From: Anastrepha obliqua
Lineage: Eukaryota > Arthropoda > Insecta > Diptera > Tephritidae
NCBI RefSeq assembly: GCF_027943255.1
Contig: NC_072896.1
Location: forward strand, 67,660,501-67,724,500
Direction of reading: 5' to 3'
Length of the DNA: 64,000 nt
A program made the position numbers and the translations under genes. Below, piece by piece: positions 38,001 through 53,000 of this stretch. How positions within the stretch are numbered: position 1 is the stretch's first letter; each line of letters opens with the position of its first letter. Below the pieces are notes generated by a model. That model was not told where the DNA came from. It did not search any database and saw only the letters and a list, made by a program, of their open reading frames with translations.

Positions 38001-41000
38001 GGTCACACATTATACACATTTCATGACGTAACACAAAATGAGAGCATGGCTTAGAAGTTTTATTAGATCCATCATATAGTATTGAATCCCAGTTAAGTTC
38101 AATAGAGGTCTGCATATGCGCTTGGGAAAGTTTTTCGTTCAAGAAAGTTTGAAACTTTACACTGATAGAATAATGGCTTTACCAGAAAATTTTTCAGAAA
38201 TCGGCGTTTAACGTTGCACGTTTTGTTGAATAAAGATCACTAAAAAATGTGTTTTTGGCCTTATCCCGCTTTACATCAGTGCGACAAAACAGTCTCAGAG
38301 AGGTTTTGGGAGTTAAGGGTTTTTTTTGTGCCCAATGTAACCGACTGCTAAGAACTAAGAGCAATTTAGAGATGCGGGGTGTTAGTCTAATAGAAGATTA
38401 AGGTTACAAACAAAATGGTAACAGAGCCTAAAAACTTAAAAGTCTGCACCTGTTGGGATTTTGGACACCAACCTGAAAGCGTTATTGGTTGATATTCATA
38501 AAAAGTTAACAGTTTTCAAATTTTATTTTATTTGTAAAAATTGTGTTTAAATGGGTAACTCTATTTTGGTTTATAATCCTCATTAAGTTTAAGTAATAGA
38601 TTTCAGTTGGCGCATTTACAACAGTTGTTATTGACATTCCTACTTGACATCAGTAAAATACGCAGATGTACTTGCAGCAGCCCACATACAGTTTCGCGCG
38701 AATGCAAATTGATTACCTTTTTGTTTTGTCTCTAAAACATGAACTTATGTGGTTGTGAGTTTTCATACGAATGTATAGCTGGTGCGATTGTCAAGGCTGC
38801 CAGTTTTGCTTGCTAATGACAACCAAATGTCTGCCTTATGAGCAGCGTGGCCCGCCAAGTGGATGGTTGGCACATTTTTGTTCTATGCCAAAATGTAATG
38901 AAAATTTCTTGTCCGCAATATTTTTATCACATAATTTTACTCCGTAGACGATTTGATTATTTGTGCTCGAGCCATAAAAAGTATTATAAGACCTCAATGG
39001 TTCATTTTCATGCCCCAGAAAAAGAAGTTTTCTCAAACCTACCAATATTTTACTCAGAATTAATATGAATTATGTCGGAAAATTCTGTCAAACACTTCAA
39101 TGCGATCGAAACTTTGTGAACAAAGATCATCATGGGCCCTCGGGGGCCCTGCTTACGAAAATCAATCCGTTCTGAATTAGCCAATGCAAGTCTTTTTTCA
39201 TTGTGTGATAATAAGCGCAGCGGTTTGTTAAATGTGGTCCGGAATTTGAGGTCTTCTGCACGTACACGACCTCGAATCGACCGAACCACTTTTTTTTAAA
39301 ACTGCTTTAACTTCATGCAACGATAAGTTCGGCTTTACCACAAACAAATCAATGATCTTCTGGTCTTGCTTGGGACAGGTATTTTTTTGGCCTCGTCAGG
39401 GCAAGTCGTAAACGTTTTTAACTTCGGTATATCATTGCACCCATTTATTTAAGAACGTCTCCAACTTCTTCAAATATTTTGCTGCAGATACATGCGACAT
39501 TTTTGGACCTATAGGGTGTTTACATAGGAACACGGCTTCAAATCGTTTCTTATAGGTGGGACGCATTTTGTAAAAAGGACGTACGTTTTAAAAATTTTCT
39601 CACAAAACTACCAATTTGCACTACGTATAATGCAAAAACGGTACGCCTATTTAGCAGCATTTAAACTTTTTTGTAACGGAACTCTAAGTTTAGGTTTTTC
39701 TGGTCACGCTTCCATTAGACAGACTGTATATAAATAGTAGTACTGGAAGACTACCCGAAAAAATAATTAATAACCTTTCCGAATTTAGCATTTTTAGGAA
39801 ATTATTATCATTTCCCTTTATTATGATAATATTGGTATGGCTCAATTACGTATGGAACAAAATATCGGCCAAATGGCCGCCGCGGTCTCGACGGCACACC
39901 TCCAAAGACCACCAAATGCAAATAGTTCCTTATCTAAAGGGTGGTTAAGTTTCAAGGGCCGGTTTTGGTTTTGAATAAAATACATTTTTTTAGGAAATTA
40001 TTATCATTTCTCTTTATTATGATAATATTGGTATGGCTCAATTACGTATGGAATTACGGCCTCGGCGGCACACCTCCACCCGATGATCCAAATTTTTGTT
40101 GACGCTGAGGCATAATTGAGGTTCTATGCCATTAATGCGCCGAATTATCTCATCCTTTAACTCTTGAATTGTTGCTGGCTTATCAACGTACATCTTTTCT
40201 TTCAAATAACCCCAAAGAAAGAAGTCCAACGGTGTCGTTGACGTTTAGGTGTGGTTCACATTCAACTTCGGCCCTTGAAATTTAACCACCCTTATATCGC
40301 CTTGTCCGAAGACTGTTCTCATTCTGCCTTTCACGGGCGAATGGATTTCTAGTGAAGTGAAAATGAAATAATAAAAAAAAACTTTAAAACTATAGATTGT
40401 CGTCTTTGTAAGTAATTAAAAGAAATTTTTTGTAAATTTAATTTTGTAGATAGGGTGGACCTCTAAACAGTTCAATCTTTGGTCGAAAACGTAAGTAATA
40501 AATTGTTTATAAAAAGTGTACAGGTATTAATAAAAAGGCGATATACTTCCAAAAAAATGATAATTGTTAGGCTACGTGCAACATTTCAAAGCAATCAATG
40601 AAAAATCAACAGAAAATTGGGCGGTGACCAAATTCGCATTAAATCTTCCAAAAATGTGTTCTTCTAAAGAAAGAAGAACAAGGTATTGGTTTTAGGACAC
40701 TGCACTTTGTTTTAGCCAAACAAGAATGGCTTTTCCAGAATTTCCACATGAGTGGAATTGTCGTAACCCAAAACCTTTTCGCACTTTTCCTCGCAGCTTT
40801 AAGATATGCACCTACGTTTGACACATTCCTGTTATCTCCAATTCACGGAATTGTTCATAAAAGCGAACAATCTTTGGCGGCCTATAAATGATGCGAAAAA
40901 GATTCATGGCTGTGGCAATGACTTGTTCCGATGAGCGGTAAATCTTAGTATTCTAAATTGTCTAAATTTGGTTGTTCTCTTACCACGTATCGATTGTCAA

Positions 41001-44000
41001 ATGGAATTCAACTGAAACATCGTTTTATCGCAGTTTTAACTCATATTCTCTCTTCCCACTAAATTGTTACAGATATAAATTAAATTTTCGGTGAACTTTG
41101 GTTCGTCATATCGTCGCTAAGCCGGCGTTGTACCGTTGTTGACCCGTTTACCTACTCTTCATTTATTTTCCTCACATATTTCATTCATTTCATGCACTTC
41201 AATAGCTCTGTCGTAAGCTTAGCTTGAGCTTATTATTTCGCATGGAATGGATGACTACCTTTTGCTTGACTGTTGGACTGTTACCTGTTGTCGTTAACAC
41301 GAAAAAAATACACATCTAATTAAAGAGGTGACGCATAACAAAAAGTTCAGTCTGTCTGCTAAACCAAATTCGCATTTCCTTCGGTTGACACGCGTAGCAA
41401 ATAAATTGGGCGAATGTGTTGTTGAAAGCACTGAATAAATGCAGAATTATTATTTTATAGAAGTAGGTAAATGAAATTCTCCATTCTTTGTACTCCATCC
41501 ATTCCTATCTACTGTATGCTATAAATCGCGAATTGGGCGCAAAGTTGTTGCGCGATTGCGCAATGCACTCACTTCTGACACTCGCTCAAGTGGGCAAAGC
41601 AAAAAGTGTGCGATCGAATAAAGGAATGAATGAAGTGAACGCATGTGGTAATGGCAGTGAATAAGTGGAAGAGAGAGAAATAAAACAAAACAAAATATGA
41701 AATTAAAAAAAAATTACTTGCTTTTTTAATTGTCATTGATTGCTGATTGTTATATCGTTAATCACTCGTTGCTATTGTTGATATTTAATAAGCCTCTTTT
41801 ACAATTTTTTTCTAAGTTTCGCAGTACCGGCAAACCAAGCCAATTTCTATTTGCCGACAATAGCTGGGCAAATTTTCGTTGTGATGTCATACAGCTCTGA
41901 TTTTGTTTAATATTTTCTCACATTGATTTAATTACCGCTAGCTCTTTCGACATACGCAAAAGCTCTTTTATTTTTTCTCTCTTTTCTGACAAAATTACTA
42001 TAAATTGTTTACGATTATAACAAGAAATGGCGAAAAACGTAAATCTTTAAACTACGAAATTGTAAATAATAATTTTAATTTAACACTATTTTTTATTTCG
42101 TTACGACCTCTAAATAAAACCGGTTTCATCGAAGATTACGTTTTAGTGGTGAAGAAACAAAATAATAATATAATAAAAACCTAAATTTGTGTATAATGAC
42201 CTCTGAAAAACAAGTAGGCAAAGCAAGAAGCCTCACTCTTATTTCTAATTCCTTCATACCCAGTGGATAAAATTTACATACTCAGTCTTTCAGAGTCTGT
42301 AGTGAAGTCTATTTAAATGTATGTATGCATACATACATATATTATAATTTTATTTTTGAATCACTCGTTTTCTAAATAAATAAAAATGTTTGAGGGATGG
42401 ACATCTTTATTTTGACTTTTACGCGCTCCATCGGTTGTCTTTTTGCATATTGTAAAGGGTGATTTTTAAGAGCTATAGGAAAGTTTTTCAAAAAACACAC
42501 GTAAAATTCAGAAAAATGCATGAAATTTTTATTTAAATCGATAGTAAAGTCCATATAATTTAATGTTTGAAGATTATTTCATGCAAATGTTGATCGCGAC
42601 TGCGCTTCAAATGGTCCATCCGCTTAGTCAAATTTTGGCATACTCTCTCCAAAGTTTCGGCCGGTATCTCACATATAAATGCTTTAATGTGGTCTTCCAA
42701 TGCGTTAATTGAAGCAGGCTTGTCTGAATAGACATGGGCTTTAACATAGCCCACAAGCAATAATCTAAAGGCGGTATATCACACGATCTGGGTGGCCAAT
42801 TGACAGGTCCCGAACGTGAAATAGAATGTTCACCGAACTCGCCTCTCAACAATTCCATTGTTACGCGTGCTGTATGGCATGTGGCACCCTCTTGCTGAAA
42901 CCACATGTCATGCAAGTCAAGCTCTTGTATTTTGGGCAAAAAAAAGTTGGATATCATTTAACGGTGGCGCTCACCATTCACAGTTACGTTACGATTCGCA
43001 GCATCTTTGAAGAAGTACGATCCAATGATACCTCCAGCCCATAAACCGCACCAAACTGTGACCTTTTCTGGATACATTGGTAGCTCTTGCAATTCTTCTG
43101 GCTGATCTTCACTCCAAAATCGACAATTCTGCTTATTTACGTACCTATTAATCCAAAAATGAGCTTCGTCGCTGAACACAATTTTTCGACTTTAAACTTT
43201 CTTAACAGAACACGCATTTTTATAACAAAATTCAATGATTTGCAAGCGTTATTCGTTTGTACGACGATTAATGGTTAAATTATAGACCAAACTGAAGATG
43301 TTTGACACTGAAACAAAACACGAAACGTCAGCTGTTTAAGCAAACTGTTTAAAAAGAGAATGGCTCAAAAATCACCCGTTAGTTTAGTCTACTTCACAAG
43401 CGTCACATATGATTGACGTACGACGCCATTCGCAAAATATAGAAATCTTCCGATAAGATGATTAATTTTGCACCACACACACAATACACATAGCCGACTT
43501 ATTGCAAAGTTTTGACTATTTAATTTTTTTACTCCCTTATAAAAATATAACTCATACTACCACAAGAACAGTATAACTCAAAATTTCAAAAATAAAAATT
43601 TTATGGATGCAGTTTTGTAGCTCATTCAAATTTCGCAAAATTTTATGACAGTTTTAAGTGGCTCATTGAGTTGTGAGTAGATTCGAATCTCCATGCTTTA
43701 ATATCAAATGCAAAACCTCCTCAATAAAAATCATCGTTCGGAATCGGTTTAAAACTGTAGGTCCCTCCATTTGTGGAGCAACATCAAGAGGCACGCCACA
43801 AATAGGAAAATGAGCTCGGCCAAACACCTGAAGCGTACGCGCCAATTATTATTTTTTAATTTTTTAAATTTTGTTTTAATATCTCTGTCGCAGTAGAATT
43901 TGAATTTTTTCCACAATAAAATCTTTGGCTTATTTACGTTTTTGTAAGTATATTCCGATTTCTGAGAAATTAATAAATGCATATCCGATTTAATTTCAAA

Positions 44001-47000
44001 AAACGAGTGACAAATTTAGACTACAAAAATATATCTGTAGGAGTAAAGTAAGCAATAAATTTTACGAAATGTGAATTTAATATGCAGTTGATGAATAAAT
44101 TAAGTCTTAAGTGATGTGAAAAATTAAATAAAATAAACAGAACGATAACAAAGTAAATAAGCAATAAAAACAAGAATACAAAGTATGCACATGAAGCTAT
44201 AAACAGATGTTGAAATTCAAATATGAACATCTCTAAGTACTGCCCAGTAGGGAAAACAACTAGCATTGGACTTTTCAACTTTTAGTAAATTTAAAAACTT
44301 AATTAGTTCGAATCCCCTGGCTTTTCCTCACAATTAACTAGTGAATTTGCGCAGCGGAAGTATCAATTAGCCTACCATGAATGGAGTAGCGGAAGCAGGA
44401 GGAGTGTTCATTTATTTGAGCTTAAGAGCTCCAGAGCAATGTTCATAAAAGCTCCAAACGTGGAAAAAGCGTTTTATGACACTTAGAGCACTAAATTTTT
44501 ATCAATTTTAAATCAAAGAATAATTTTTCTTAACAGTTAGAATTTAGTAAAAGTACAAAATAAGCATAGAATGTGTCATACAATTCAATAACGGAAAAAT
44601 TTTTGTATATGTACAAGTTATAATTATTATGTAAATTAATTAGTCTATTTCCCCATAATTTTTAACGTGTGGCCATAGAATGGAGTCAGTCTCAATCATT
44701 TCTTATTTTGAATTTTGATAAATGTGTTATTATCGCTGTGACAATTTACATCATCTGGTATTTGATCTGTTTTTTATGAGGAGCAATGCATTTACTGAAG
44801 AAAGGGACATGCAGTTTCGAATTTTGCTTTTAAAGGTATTCATTGCGCTGAAAATGCTCTCAACTTCATCAAGGGCCGATCGTCAAATTTGCCACATTTT
44901 CAAATGGATTCAGACCAGCTAGTCTTTATATGTACATCTGAACTTGAACCTAAAATCCTGAAGCAGGCACAAATATTTCAAATTATTTCATGTTTTAAGT
45001 ATCTATGAGAAATCAATGTACATTGAATATGAGTTCAGAAAAAAGGGGTACTAAATACTGAAACCTTTTTTCCGTATTCTAGTTTTCACAAAGCTCTTAA
45101 TCTAGTGCTTAAAGCACCAAGTTGGCAACTATGTCATTGTTAGGAATCCTGTTAATAGTCCGTCCAACTACCATTTCTCAAATATATTGAGCCACGCAGC
45201 TCTGGAAAATTTCGAAAAGCTTCTTACTCTAATACAGAATCATAGTTGTGCTTCTTATTTTTCATTCCATGAGCCAGTTGAGAGGTGTGGTGTTAGGCAT
45301 AGGCTAGTGAAATGAAATAAGAAAATGAAGAAACTCTCAACTTGCTGGATTCTTACTTGCAATCAAAGTCTGACTCGCTTAAATGCAACAAGTTGCACAT
45401 TGGTGTATCATTCAGTACGTCTTTAGTTCGATCCTTAGTTATTAATTAAATTTTTTACAGCATCAGAAGTTGTAGTCGTTTTAAAATACAGCTTTTTTTC
45501 TTTCGGTATCTATCACACTCGGGTGACAGATGTCGCTATTCGACATATGTATGAGTCAGAAATTTTTTCACTTATTCAAGTTTTTCCTACAGCGTAAGAG
45601 TTGGTTCACATAACTGACGCCGCTGCTTCAATACAACCACACAAGTAGTGATATTTACTCTATAGAAATGCTATTGCCAATGGGTGCAGCAGAGATGCGT
45701 CAAAAGTAGAGAAGTCAGCAAAGATAAGGGGGAAGGTTATGCGCAGGCGTGAATTCGCACATATAACATTTCATTTAACTCAAATATCTCATAAATTGGA
45801 CATTTTTAAAATATGTTAAATATTTTGTGCTTTTTCTCAGTTCTCTATAGTCATAAGATGATGTCATTACTGGAAGCATGAAGCACATTAATATATGCAT
45901 TCTTACAAATATTACGGCGCCTCAAGTGTTGTGCTCTGAGTGTCACTTGAAATAAATGAAATAAATTTTAATTACATTTCCCATTTGCTTAGAATGATTT
46001 CACAATTGTACTTTTCAGGTTCAAATGAAAGAGGGAGTCAAGATTCATGTGCATTTTCAGTTTTTTTTTAGTTTTGAATACATACCTATACACGTACAAG
46101 ATATACTGGTATACATTGTTTTTTATCTCCCTAGCATTTTTAAATGAATTTATTGTTCGAGCGGAGTTGAGCTCTTTCGACAAAAAGTAGTTTAAAATAT
46201 ATATTAATATTTGTAAAGTCATTTATGGGACTGCGTTATGAAAATAAATTTGGCAAATCCATCTGTCAGTCAGTTCATCCATCAAATAAACGACACATCC
46301 GTGTAGCCGCATAGAAATAGTCTAAAGTAGCTGCTACCTGTGGCTACCTAAAAAATTATATAAAGCAAACTGGCACCATTATTTTGTGGAGTTTTTGCCT
46401 GGCTTTGTATTCTTGTGATGTTTTTGTTTGAGTGTTTGTACAGTGCCGTTCATACAAATGCGCACCCTAAGGAAATGCAGTGTTTGCTGCACTACCTTTT
46501 AAAATTTAAATATTTTGATAATTTATTTATTAAATAATTTATTAAAAAATACGGTATAAATGTTCTCTATACTTTTAATAACATTTTTACACTGTTACAT
46601 TTCTTCCGGCAAACCTACACGTGGGGTGCAATAAGCTTGAATGGTTAAATAGTACTTTTATTCCTAGCGTATCCTTATGATTATCAGGTGTACGAGAATT
46701 TATGAGTTCTAAACGTCCATTGTAGGAGAAAAAGTTATGTAGAGAACTTCTTCGAAAATCGTATAAGGCAAAACGTAAAAACTGGTTTTGAACAGCTTCC
46801 AGTCTATCTGCGAAAACTTGATATGGCGATAGACGTTTGTTCTCTGTACACTTTCGTTATACCAAACTAATTTAAAGATCTTAGCTGATCCAGGTAAAGG
46901 TTTGTGCCTCCTCTTTTTTAACTGGGTCTTTAAAATATGTCAAAACTTTTTATTTTCTTTTATTTCCTGTTTTAGATATCTGTAATTTTTTACTTGGAAA

Positions 47001-50000
47001 AGAAATGTTTACGTTTAAAACATTTTACCTGTAAAATTTCCTCGAAAGTATTATATACGTCTATGTATGTATGTATAATTTACATTTAGGATTTTAACAA
47101 ATTGACGGTGTGCCAAGCTCTTATTGGGGTATAAGAGCGTCCTTTCCGTCCTTTCTTAGCCAAAGTCACGAATTATTTAAACAATTAAATACATATAACA
47201 TGATATTAATGAAGTATTTGCCATTGGAATCTACAACTTTACTTCATCTTTCAGGCAGCATACGGATACCTCTGACAAAAAATTCGAGTTCTTTTGACTT
47301 GATCCATTCATTGAGGGGCAAGATTTCCCAATTCAGTCTATCTAAATAATTCTGGACCGATTTAGAAACGTGTGGCCTGGCCTTGTCATGCAGCAAAACC
47401 AGTTTGTCATGTCCACTGACCTGGTGGTCATAATAGATGACACCCTTCTGATCCGACCAGATGCACAACATAACCTTTGAAGCATGAATATTTATTTTCG
47501 CTGTCGATGGACCTGGTTAACCTGGCATGCTTCCAACATTTTAGGGTTATCATAATAGATCAATTGTTCATCGCCAGTGACTATGCGATGCAGAAAACCT
47601 TTTCTTTTAGACATGTCATCAAGGACTCGGCATGCGGCTAGATCCAATAATTGTTGCAGTTCAGTATCTTCGAATTTTTTCGATGCTCCTTCGCGATCTT
47701 TATCACTCACGTCGAAATCCCCTCTTTGGAAGCGTCAAAATCACTCTTTACAAGTTGTATTTGATACGCTCCATTAATTTACCGTAATATTTGATCAATA
47801 TACGACACGTTCCAGCTGCACTTTTCTTTAAAAGGTAATAATGAAGCATGACTTCCCGCAAATGCTGTTTTTTCGTGACGAACATAGACTTTTTTGACGT
47901 CAGACAAACGTTTCAAACAAATGTCAACTATTGCGATCGAGACCTTCCATATACACTTTCAAATCACCAGTATATTACTGGAGCGAACACAAAAATAGTA
48001 TCAGCAGCGACACTTCTTTTACGAGGGCGGAAACGTATTCCCATACCCAATAAATTATCCAGTAATTTATTTGTGAATATTGCGCTTCAATCGACTTGCT
48101 CGGCAGTTGGTACAAAATGTAATTTGATGTTTCACCTACAAAAACCATTCCAGACACTGGCGTTCACTCACCTGCTACGTTCCTCTGCAGCTGTACTGTT
48201 CAAAGAATACTATTATTGATTTAAATGTTAATAGACTTAGACGAATTTACGACCTACTGTCACACCAAAATATATTCAACTACTTTTGGTTAGCTTTCCA
48301 TAAAGGAAATTTATTTATACGTAGCGCATTTTCATCAAAGAGTGACAGAGTAAGTCGGATTTTGGAACTGTGATATCATCCAGCCACTTTTCTTTGAAAT
48401 CGCTGTTGAAAACTCCATTTCCGTTACTGCTGATTGCTACAGAAGCATGATAAATGATGTTTTGAATACATAGAATTGAACGATCTTCAGTTTCAGCAGA
48501 ATTCTATAACCTTAAAACATGAATTTTCTATTTAAATATTTTCCGAAGTATCTTGAACTTACTGCGTAGTTGTTATTATGAAATATGGTTCTTAAATATG
48601 TTTTAACCATTTATTTTAGGTAAAATTTACATTACTGATTTACTGCCACATACATACATACGATGATGCAATCAACCTAAACCGCTAAAGTTTGTCGTTC
48701 TCTAAAATGTTTGTTTATCCCAAATATCACTTAGTGTAGTACTCGTATGTGAATGTGACTGTGCACGCAAATGTATTTGAACATAAATGTTGACATGCTG
48801 TACATAAATATGCTAATTAGCACTGAGAATGGATTTTCATATCACGATTTATTTCAATTGATGCATATTTATAACCTGAAACGAAAATAAACTGGTTAGT
48901 GGGGAACTCGATGTTTTGGTTTAGTAAAAAATTAAAAATTTACAAATACCTTAGCTTTTTGTTTAACTGCGAATTAGCGCATGATATGTACATACGATTT
49001 GGTATTCAGAACAGCCACAGAATAGTTATCTATTGTTTATTTTGTTTATTAGCCTATTATTAACAGACCGCTGCTGATGAAGTTTATCTTTATTTTTGGG
49101 TAAGGTCCAGTAGAAATAGACATCAGGGAAGTAAGCATTATTGTTAAGTAGAGCTGATAAGCAAAACCATAGTCAGCATATATGTCAATTTGGTTGAGCT
49201 TTTTGTACTCCGTTTCAAAACCAAATTATACAGAATTTTTTTATGGAAATCCATTAAATTGTTAAGGGAGAACAACAATCAATTACTTATTGAGTAGTAT
49301 TCGTACTTAAGTGTCTTTTGGCAAGACTAGAAGCTTTAGACCAATAAATTCTGGTTTTGCTAAAAATTTAATTCAAAGTTTATAGAGTTTCTAAAGCAAT
49401 GAATAGTTAGTAGTTCAAGTTTTATTTTAACAAAATTAAGGAATCTATTTTGCCGTTTGTTGGCCATTTACTTAGTATATCCGCGCACCAGGGCATTATG
49501 ATTTTGGTTACAAAACTGTTGTATGTATTGTAACAACTTCAAGAAATTGAGATAGATATAGACATGTACATTAATACGAAAATGCTTCAGTCGATTTAGG
49601 CTTGTTCGCCCACCTATGCGCACGATAACTCGAGCAAAAATTTATAAATTTCAATGAAATATGGTATACATAGACATCTTCAGGGTAGTTTAATATTCGA
49701 AATTGTGAAATCTGCGTTTAAAACGTTAATTAAAAAAAAAAACGTTATATCTCGGTTATAAATGCTGCAAAATTACTCAAATTAAAAACCCAAAAAAAAA
49801 ACTAAGACTCAAAAAAATAAACAAAGTAATTGGTGGTGTCACGCCCACTTAATACAACCCACAAAGACTTAATACAGCTCTCCAGACCATTTACACAGTT
49901 GCGCTCCACCTAATTTATATCCAACATAATTATTATTGAAATCGCAGAAATCTTACTCTTTATATCTTAAGACTAAATATCCGTCTGGCCGCCGTAGCCA

Positions 50001-53000
50001 AATAAATTGGTGTGTGACTACCATTCCACAGTGCGTACTTTCGAATCTCCGTGCATGAAACACCAAAATGGTAGAAAAAGTGTTTTCTAACAGCGGTCGC
50101 CCCTCTGCAGATAATGGCAAGCCTCCGAGTGTTTTTCTGTTATGAAAAAGCTCCTCATAGAAACCATTTGTCTTTCACGTAGTTCAAGTAAATTGAATTT
50201 CAGAATTTTCGTACACAGTTAAATTTCAATCGAATCATTTTGTCAAAAATCCTCTAAGAACTCAAGTTACTTTTATTTGCTGTTTTGGTTTCAGATAAAA
50301 TATTTAAAAGCTCGTATTTATGTTCTTATGATGTACTATAGTATTATAATGAAACCATATGAGCTAATCAAACGACCTTGATTCCGAAACCGCAGATGAA
50401 TATTAAATTTTATTAATAAGAATTAACATGAAATTTTAAAATATCTATGTTAGGAGTAAACAAACAAATATGATAATTATACAGCAGGGATAAATACCAT
50501 TACTAGAAATTCATTAGCGCTCGCCCCCACTAAAAGAGCTAAGATTTGATCTGTTAACTATCGAATCACTTCATCAGTGCATTTTTATACTTTTTTGCTT
50601 ATTTGTAGGTTTTTATTACATATTTCTTTACTCTCTAATCCCCACTTTTGCCAGCACTTCCCCGTCTATTGAACTTCGAACGTTCCAACTACTGATTTGC
50701 ACAATTATAGGTTCACTTAATTTTGGTTTCACCGCCTCTTTTCTCCCCACGCGACAGCGGTTCATGTTGTTATTGCGCACTAACAACGCTAACAATAATT
50801 GCACTCGGCGGCACTCACCACTTGTGTAGCGCATACAAGACAAGATCAAGGTGAATCTTAATAACAAATTACGTATACGCAACGTCGGACAATAACTCAA
50901 CAATTTGTTAGAAATCATCGAATCGCAACCAAAACCAAACCAGGTATATTGCATTACCTGTTTGCTATTGATTACATGAATGGATGAGCAAATGAATGGC
51001 TGGAGGCTTTAAATATTTATAATATCGTTGTGTTCAAGTATCATGGCACATCGCATATACATTTCCAATTCATTCGCGAATCGCTGTTCGGACTGTAATT
51101 GATGCAAATTGTTCGACATGACTGTTTACTTTTGTAGAATGTAAAAAACTGCTAAGTTATTCTTATAAAACAATAAGAATAAGTAACGAAATTGTTAGCG
51201 CATGCGGTGATTATCTACATTTGCCTGGAAACTGATGTCAACCGCTGTTGCGCGAGTCAATTCGGCGACTGTTGCTGCTGCGCATGACGTAGTTCGACAA
51301 ACAGTTGGCGTGCGAGGCAGGCTCGCTATTGTTGTTTGTGTAGTTCGTAGTTAATACCTGTTTATCGTATTTGTATTGAGTTATTTGAGTTTGTATTACC
51401 GCATTGTTTACAAAAAAATTTAACAATCCATAAATTACGCTGTAGTTTTCGATGATATTTTAATTCTTAATTTATTTATTTTTACTTCGTTACCTAATCT
51501 AAGTATACTGTAGATTAATGTAAATGTAAGTAATTTTCAATTAAACCTTTTGACGTGAGTTTTTATTTTATCTATAATTAATATAATTTATATTTTAAAT
51601 GTATGTGTTGTGGGCAACTTTTTGCCGTTTTTATCGATTTTGTTTTATTAAATACAATTTTGGTGTACTAAAACCTCTTGCGCTAAATTATTATATGTTA
51701 AATTTTTTACGGCCGCCGTAGCCGAATGGGTTGGTGCGTGATTACCATTCGGAATTCACAGAGAGAACGTTGGTTCGAATCTCGATGAAACCAAAATTAA
51801 TAAAAAAAAAACATTTTTTTAAAAAGCTCCTTATAAAAATATCTGCCGTTCCCCGGCATTCCATTACACACTTCCTGGTAAAATATTATAGCTAAAATAC
51901 TGAATTTAATGTTGATTTTATTATATCTGGCAATGCTTGTTTTCTTGTGGACGAAATTATCGTATTTGCCAACAAATTAGAATGTGAACCCGTTTGATAT
52001 TTGTATTTGCTCCTATTACATCATGTCTTTATTCGGTTTACCTTTACTTATATGGTACTTTGCATTTAAGTAGAAGGGAAATATTTGTGATAGAACCATA
52101 CAAGGTGTAGCATTCACGCGGAGTATACTTTTATTAAGTATGCATTTGGTCTTCATGATGATAATTCTATTAAAATAACTTAAATTTCACTTATACGGCA
52201 GAAAAGATATACCATACGAGTAAATCATTATTCATATCGTGAAAAAATTATACGATTTATAAAATCTTTGTTTGAAGAGCACGCAGAGGCTTACCACAGC
52301 CTCAATGGGGTCGAGACCGGGACTAACCGAATAATATCAGGTATAAACCCGTTCTCTTCTTTAGCGGCAAGCTTTCACATTAGTTGATGAAGCTCAAATA
52401 ATTAACATTTTACGCAGGGCTACGAAAAATACTTTCGAAGTTCAAAGAGAGGAAAGCATATAGAAATTGCTCAGATAATATGAATTATAGGGTATATGAT
52501 AGCTACGCTAATAACATTTTTTTCATAGTATAGACATGAAAGTTGCTATATTTGAATTAGGTATATTTATATTTTGTTAGAAATGCGCTAACGCAAAATT
52601 TTTAATCTATACCAACAAATTTACCACTTTAATATCGCTCATGATAAGACTTCCTATAGAATGTGTCCAGTTATTTTGCCTCCTGTATTTTTCCCCAGCT
52701 ATTTTTCCCTCTGTAGCTCCGAATCTATTGTAAGGTTGTAATAAAAATAGGTGAAACATGCAAAACCAGCAAATCTTAATTAATGTTAAGTGTAACTAAA
52801 AAATATAAAATAAATGTATATCGACCCCAGAGTTGGACGCGCAAAGTTTTTGTTTTTATTTTTGCTAATTTATTGATTTTTTTCATTATATTTACTTTAT
52901 GTATAAAATTTAAATTTTAAAAATTCTTTTTTTTTGTATAATTTTTTTCGATTTCTTTTTATCTTTTTATATATTGTTTTTTTTTCGTTGATTTATTTTG

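Noticed and set aside
39791..40054. Two spaced direct repeats as a possible CRISPR-like array
   Set aside because: Only two copies, each long and derived from the 3' region of a transposase gene.
40639..40824. Possible transposase remnant on the minus strand
   Set aside because: No diagnostic motif or terminal repeats could be read, so no family was assigned.
47848..48219. 123-codon + strand frame
   Set aside because: Overlaps the mariner pseudogene end on the other strand and has no domain.
50628..50954. 108-codon minus-strand frame with a SSWNVRSS stretch as an RTE endonuclease start
   Set aside because: A single short motif without the following endonuclease blocks; kept only as a weak note in the intron entry.
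51715..51782. Functional tRNA gene suggested by A and B boxes
   Set aside because: The same head recurs in several copies attached to a common SINE body, and no proper acceptor stem pairing was seen.
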